This document shows, one piece after another, positions 60,171-64,000 of a DNA stretch of 64,000 nucleotides. Numbering within the stretch: position 1 is the stretch's first letter; every line of letters starts with the position of its first letter. This DNA is from Parasponia andersonii. Taxonomy: Eukaryota; Streptophyta; Magnoliopsida; Rosales; Cannabaceae. Where the stretch lies: positions 909,188-973,187 of the forward strand of contig JXTB01000050.1 of assembly GCA_002914805.1 (NCBI GenBank), read 5' to 3'. The notes beneath the pieces are model-generated. The model saw only the letters and a list, made by a program, of their open reading frames with translations. It searched no databases and was not told where the DNA came from. Both the position numbers and the translations under genes were made by a program.

Positions 60171-61045
60171 CCCCCGAAGGAGCACTTTTAGCTACACGAA
60201 GAGCTAAAGGAAGGCAGGGTCAGAATTCACCCGTTGGAAGTGGACCCTCCCTAAGGAATGTTTTGACTACACGAAAAGTTAAAAGGAAAAAGACTCTAGC
60301 CAAGTAAAGGTCTATCTTTGCATGGTCAGGATGTGAACAGATTTGGAATCTACCCGTTGGAAGTAGCCCAGAGACAAATCAAACATAAAAGCAAGAATCA
60401 AGATTAAAGCCTATTTATTATGTCCTAAAAATACAAGGTACATGGGTAATGGCAGTGAGCACTCGGGAGCCCTACTGGCGAGGCGCAGATTTAGAGCAAA
60501 CTCTTAAGGAGACATCGGAATAATAATGCCATGTTTGTTCCCGATAAGAGCCAAGCCCGGGCCTCCTCCTCTGCAACGACGGGTCTAAACAATGGTCAAC
60601 CAACCCCTGGAGCTGGCTCCGAGCGCGGTCCCATTTGGGGTCGGAGAAATCTAGCCACACGCGAGGGTCGAACTCTGCCAAAACAAGTTATAATGAGAGT
60701 TACACTTCTGCAAAACCGGATGAGCCAAATCTTGCACCTCTATATCCGAAGCCATTCCGAGTAATCATGACCCGAGGAAGGCTCACTAATAACCCGAAGT
60801 CGAGTCCTTATAGTCAGTTAAACAAATGGTTAGAGGCGAAAGAAAACAGTCTAAAAATGATGGGGCGTCCTTTATCATTTATTCGAAGGGTTACAATGAA
60901 CGAATAGCTTTACAAATATACAAAATTGGGGGGTGCTAGTTACCTCCGTCCGAGGAGGCGCGGCCAACCCCAGCACTTGGACCAGCTTCGGAGAAGGGTG
61001 GCGAGGCCAGATCAGATTCATCGCTGGATACGACGACCGCGCCAG
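59762..61045 (+). repeat. First copy of a 1,284-bp near-identical duplication ending at a single N
   Basis: It matches 61047-62330 at an offset of 1285, with only four differences seen (near 60521, 60543, 60577 and 60694). The N at 61046 is the junction: the left copy breaks off at CGCGCCAG, where the right copy continues into GCCC. As at 53626, this looks like unmerged overlapping contigs, possibly of two haplotypes. Confidence 0.9.
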
Positions 61046-61046
61046 N

Positions 61047-62330
61047 AAGTGCTCGCACTTTGGGACTCACGTCGCTCGTCGACGACCCGAGAAAACGTGC
61101 GAAGGATAAACTACTGTGCAAAGCCAAAACTTGCCAGCAGACCTCGAAAGTGCTCGCACTTTGGGACTCACGTCGCTCGTCGACGACCCGAGAAAACGTG
61201 CGAAGAGTGAGCTGCTGTGCAAACAAAACCTTGCCAGCAGACTTCGAGAATGCCCGCACTCTGGGACTCACATCGCTCGACAACGACCCGAGAAAACGCG
61301 CGAAGAGAAAAATCGCTGCCCACCAAAAATCCGCCAGCAAACCTCGAAAAAAGATCGTACTCTGGGAATCGAATCGAGAAATAAAGCACCTATCGACGAC
61401 CCACGAAAATGTACGAAGAGAAAGGGGGCGTGCCACTGAAAAGCTAGCCAGCGGACCCCCGAAGGAGCACTTTTAGCTACACGAAGAGCTAAAGGAAGGC
61501 AGGGTCAGAATTCACCCGTTGGAAGTGGACCCTCCCTAAGGAATGTTTTGACTACACGAAAAGTTAAAAGGAAAAAGACTCTAGCCAAGTAAAGGTCTAT
61601 CTTTGCATGGTCAGGATGTGAACAGATTTGGAATCTACCCGTTGGAAGTAGCCCAGAGACAAATCAAACATAAAAGCAAGAATCAAGATTAAAGCCTATT
61701 TATTATGTCCTAAAAATACAAGGTACATGGGTAATGGCAGTGAGCACTCGGGAGCCCTACTGGCGAGGCGCAGATTTAGAGCAGACTCTTAAGGAGACAT
61801 CGGAATAATAATGCCATGTTTGTTCCCTATAAGAGCCAAGCCCGGGCCTCCTCCTCTGCAATGACGGGTCTAAACAATGGTCAACCAACCCCTGGAGCTG
61901 GCTCCGAGCGCGGTCCCATTTGGGGTCGGAGAAATCTAGCCACACGCGAGGGTCGAACTCTGCCAAAACAAGTTATAACGAGAGTTACACTTCTGCAAAA
62001 CCGGATGAGCCAAATCTTGCACCTCTATATCCGAAGCCATTCCGAGTAATCATGACCCGAGGAAGGCTCACTAATAACCCGAAGTCGAGTCCTTATAGTC
62101 AGTTAAACAAATGGTTAGAGGCGAAAGAAAACAGTCTAAAAATGATGGGGCGTCCTTTATCATTTATTCGAAGGGTTACAATGAACGAATAGCTTTACAA
62201 ATATACAAAATTGGGGGGTGCTAGTTACCTCCGTCCGAGGAGGCGCGGCCAACCCCAGCACTTGGACCAGCTTCGGAGAAGGGTGGCGAGGCCAGATCAG
62301 ATTCATCGCTGGATACGACGACCGCGCCAG
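61047..62330 (+). repeat. Second copy of the 1,284-bp duplication
   Basis: It includes a second appearance of the ~100-bp tandem units (61047-61455), then non-coding sequence, then the end of the antisense coding region at 62221. Confidence 0.9.
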
Positions 62331-64000
62331 GCCCTTCACCGATTGAGACCCCGAGGCTAGGTTGAATGACCGGGGCTTCCGGAGTTCGATCTAGCGGACC
62401 AGAAGCAGGGATAAGCTCTGCGGCACCGGGAGCAGATGTAGAGGGCCCATCCTTTTCCGCAGCAAGCATCTCCAGCACATCGGATGGGTATATAATTCTG
62501 ATCTCGTCCCCGAGCTGCTGCATGTAGTGCTAGATGGAGTAGTAGTCCCTCTCGACACCTTTCTGATCATCAAATTGGTCTGGCATCACCACCTCAGCAT
62601 GGTCTTCAAATTCTCTATTCTCCCAGCCAGACCTATAACTTTCCGCAAAAAGAACGTCCACCTGCTTCTGGTACCTTGTTTTTAACTTCTCCGCATCCGC
62701 CAGTCTATCCTTCAGCGCCGCCAATCTGAGTTCTGCCTGCCGCTGCGATGAGTCAACCAATAAAGAATTAATACCAGCGAGGTCTGCGCAATGTTTACGA
62801 GATGTCTCCACCTGAGCACCCATCAGATTTTTATGGTCCAGAAAGAGATATCGGTTTACCTCATAGGACCGATCAAGTCTGCATTGCAGAGCATGGGCTT
62901 CTAGCTTGGCCGCCGCCTCGGCTTTCCTCTCTTCCTTTGCATCTTCGACAGCCTGATCTCGAGCGATGAAGGCCAGTCCCATCTCTGCCCCCGCACTCTG
63001 GAGCTCTTGCTCTTTGATCCTCAGCTCGCCCTGAGCCAACCTGCCGGCTTCGGATTGGGCAAGCCCGTCGGCCTCCGCCTGAGCTAATCTCGCAGCTAGC
63101 TCCTCGCTTATGGCTTTCTCAACACTCATGGTGTGCGCCACCGCACTGCTAACCCTCGCTTCTTCGAGGCCCCGATATATGTCAAAATCAGACCTCAATT
63201 CAGCGAGGGCGGCCTCGCTATGCTCGGCCAGTGCAGAACGGGAGCTCAGCTCTTCGGTCAGACCCTTGACGCGAGCAGAGTAGAAGGACCGGATGGCAGA
63301 CAGCTGCAAGTTAAACAACAAAGGAGGGGGTCGGCATTTATCAAAGACGTTGAAAAAACATAAAAACACCCAAGTGTGACAAACCTGCGCGAGAGTGCGG
63401 GTGGTGAGAAGCTCGACATTCTCTGGAGTAAGGGCCTCCAGCTCTGGCTCCGTGGCTGGATCATCCCTTTGTGCATCATCCACGCCCGGGAGACGCGGCC
63501 CCTCCTCGACGGTCATAAGGGCATCCTTTCCATCCGCCGGGCACGCCTCCAGAGCAGGAGCAATAGGGACGGAGGAAGGCCCGGAGCCGTCAGGAATGCC
63601 GCGGAGCACGGAGGGAGGCGGTACACCTCATCCGGACTAGCCGCCGCGTGCTGACCATTTCCTCCTTAGAAGGGTCAACGTCGCCCCATCATTGTCACTA
63701 TCGGACGAAAGGACGACCCTGCCCCTCTTCTCCACCCGGCCCTCTTCCTTATTTGACGAGCCGACCTCGCGTTGCCGCTTTGTAGGGACCAGAGGAGGGG
63801 AGGAGATTCTGGATTTCAGTCTCGGAACCCCCCCACTAAACTCGGCGATCTCTCCACCGAGGCTAACAGCGCTCGATTTCGAACCGGAGTCAGGGGTGGG
63901 GGAGATCGCTGCTGCAGACCCCCCAGTTAGACCTGGCATCGTCGCTTCCCCGCGCATGATCAGAAGGGCAGACGGTCCCCCGAGTGGAGATCCGCCGGCG
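62221..64000 (-). pseudogene. Antisense ORF of the Tat element: Ser/Pro-rich and coiled-coil protein with an intron
   Basis: Read right to left, one frame is open from the window edge to 63639 (a basic and Ser-rich stretch, VPTKRQREV, then VVLSSDSDNDG). After two stops near 63637 and 63625 the same frame runs to 62530, then past one TAG to 62221. An 81-bp stretch, 63384-63304, has GT...AG ends with a pyrimidine-rich 3' side and separates LTTRTLAQ from LSAIRSFYS, so it is probably an intron. Residues after it form a long Ala/Glu-rich coiled coil (ELAARLAQAEADGLAQSEAG and onward). Extra antisense ORFs between pol and the 3' LTR are known in Tat elements; their function is unclear. No domain recognised. 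Confidence 0.65.

Larger units (their letters stand above)
52655..64000 (+). mobile_element. Tat-lineage Ty3/Gypsy retrotransposon, nearly complete but inactivated, running off the window
   Basis: Base composition jumps from AT-rich to GC-rich near 52655. The order is LTR, primer-site-like TTTGGCGCCATCTGTGGG (53486), gag, protease, RT, RNase H, second RNase H, integrase, a long tandem-repeat 3' region, and an antisense coding region. The second RNase H, the long 3' region and the extra antisense ORF are known features of the Tat lineage (Grande, Retand, Ogre-type relatives). Scattered nonsense codons make it inactive. The 3' LTR is not in the window, so age cannot be estimated. Two internal duplications abutting N (at 53626 and 61046) inflate its apparent length by about 1.67 kb. 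Confidence 0.9.

Noticed and set aside
59738-60191. Overlapping ~100-140-residue frames on both strands of the tandem array, repeated at 60936-61476
   Set aside because: They follow from the ~100-bp repeat period and GC-rich composition; both strands are open and the translations are internally repetitive.
60472-60764. Frames of 69-90 residues between the array and the antisense ORF (also at 61757-62192)
   Set aside because: They are short, present on both strands and not linked by splice sites to the antisense coding region as far as I can see.
1-64000. tRNA, rRNA, CRISPR or bacterial-type defence loci
   Set aside because: I looked for tRNA-like arms, spaced identical repeats and operon-like gene runs and found none; the window is plant nuclear DNA.

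Overview
The window is plant nuclear DNA, most likely from a core eudicot. The evidence is genes with many short GT-AG introns in AT-rich spacers, a secondary-wall cellulose synthase, a DYW-type PPR editing factor, a plastid-type IF3, and decayed Copia and Tat-type Gypsy retrotransposons. No bacterial, phage or CRISPR features are present. The species cannot be named from the sequence.

Layout. Positions 1-6.2 kb hold a decayed Tat-type Gypsy element broken by nested LTR pieces, followed by a 775-base run of N. Positions 9.24-16.96 kb hold a Copia element with both LTRs and a 5-bp target duplication. It is dead, and a truncated Gypsy piece sits inside it. A LINE-type RNase H remnant follows at 17.2 kb. 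Positions 20.8-52.0 kb form the genic island: an AUG8/QWRF protein (+), a DYW PPR protein (+), a CESA7-type cellulose synthase (-) and a plastid IF3 (-). From about 52.65 kb to the right edge lies a second, much better preserved Tat-lineage Gypsy element with gag, protease, RT, two RNase H domains, integrase, a tandem-repeat 3' region, and an antisense coding region that runs off the window.

I rebuilt the three multi-exon genes by hand. Each keeps one open frame across all junctions: AUG8 6 coding exons, 621 aa; CESA7 13 exons, 1044 aa; IF3 9 exons, 286 aa. From memory, the Arabidopsis counterparts of IF3, the PPR protein and AUG8 are neighbours (AT4G30690, AT4G30700, AT4G30710). The window would then keep an ancestral block with CESA7 lying between two of its members. 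The four genes are not a pathway: they act in plastid translation, organelle RNA editing, microtubule organisation and wall cellulose synthesis.

The points most worth a second look are the Tat element's antisense, intron-bearing coiled-coil region; its ~100-bp tandem repeats; its decay by changes that look like cytosine deamination; two near-identical duplications abutting single N bases, which look like unmerged assembly joins; and the CESA7 position. I found no convincing undescribed system.
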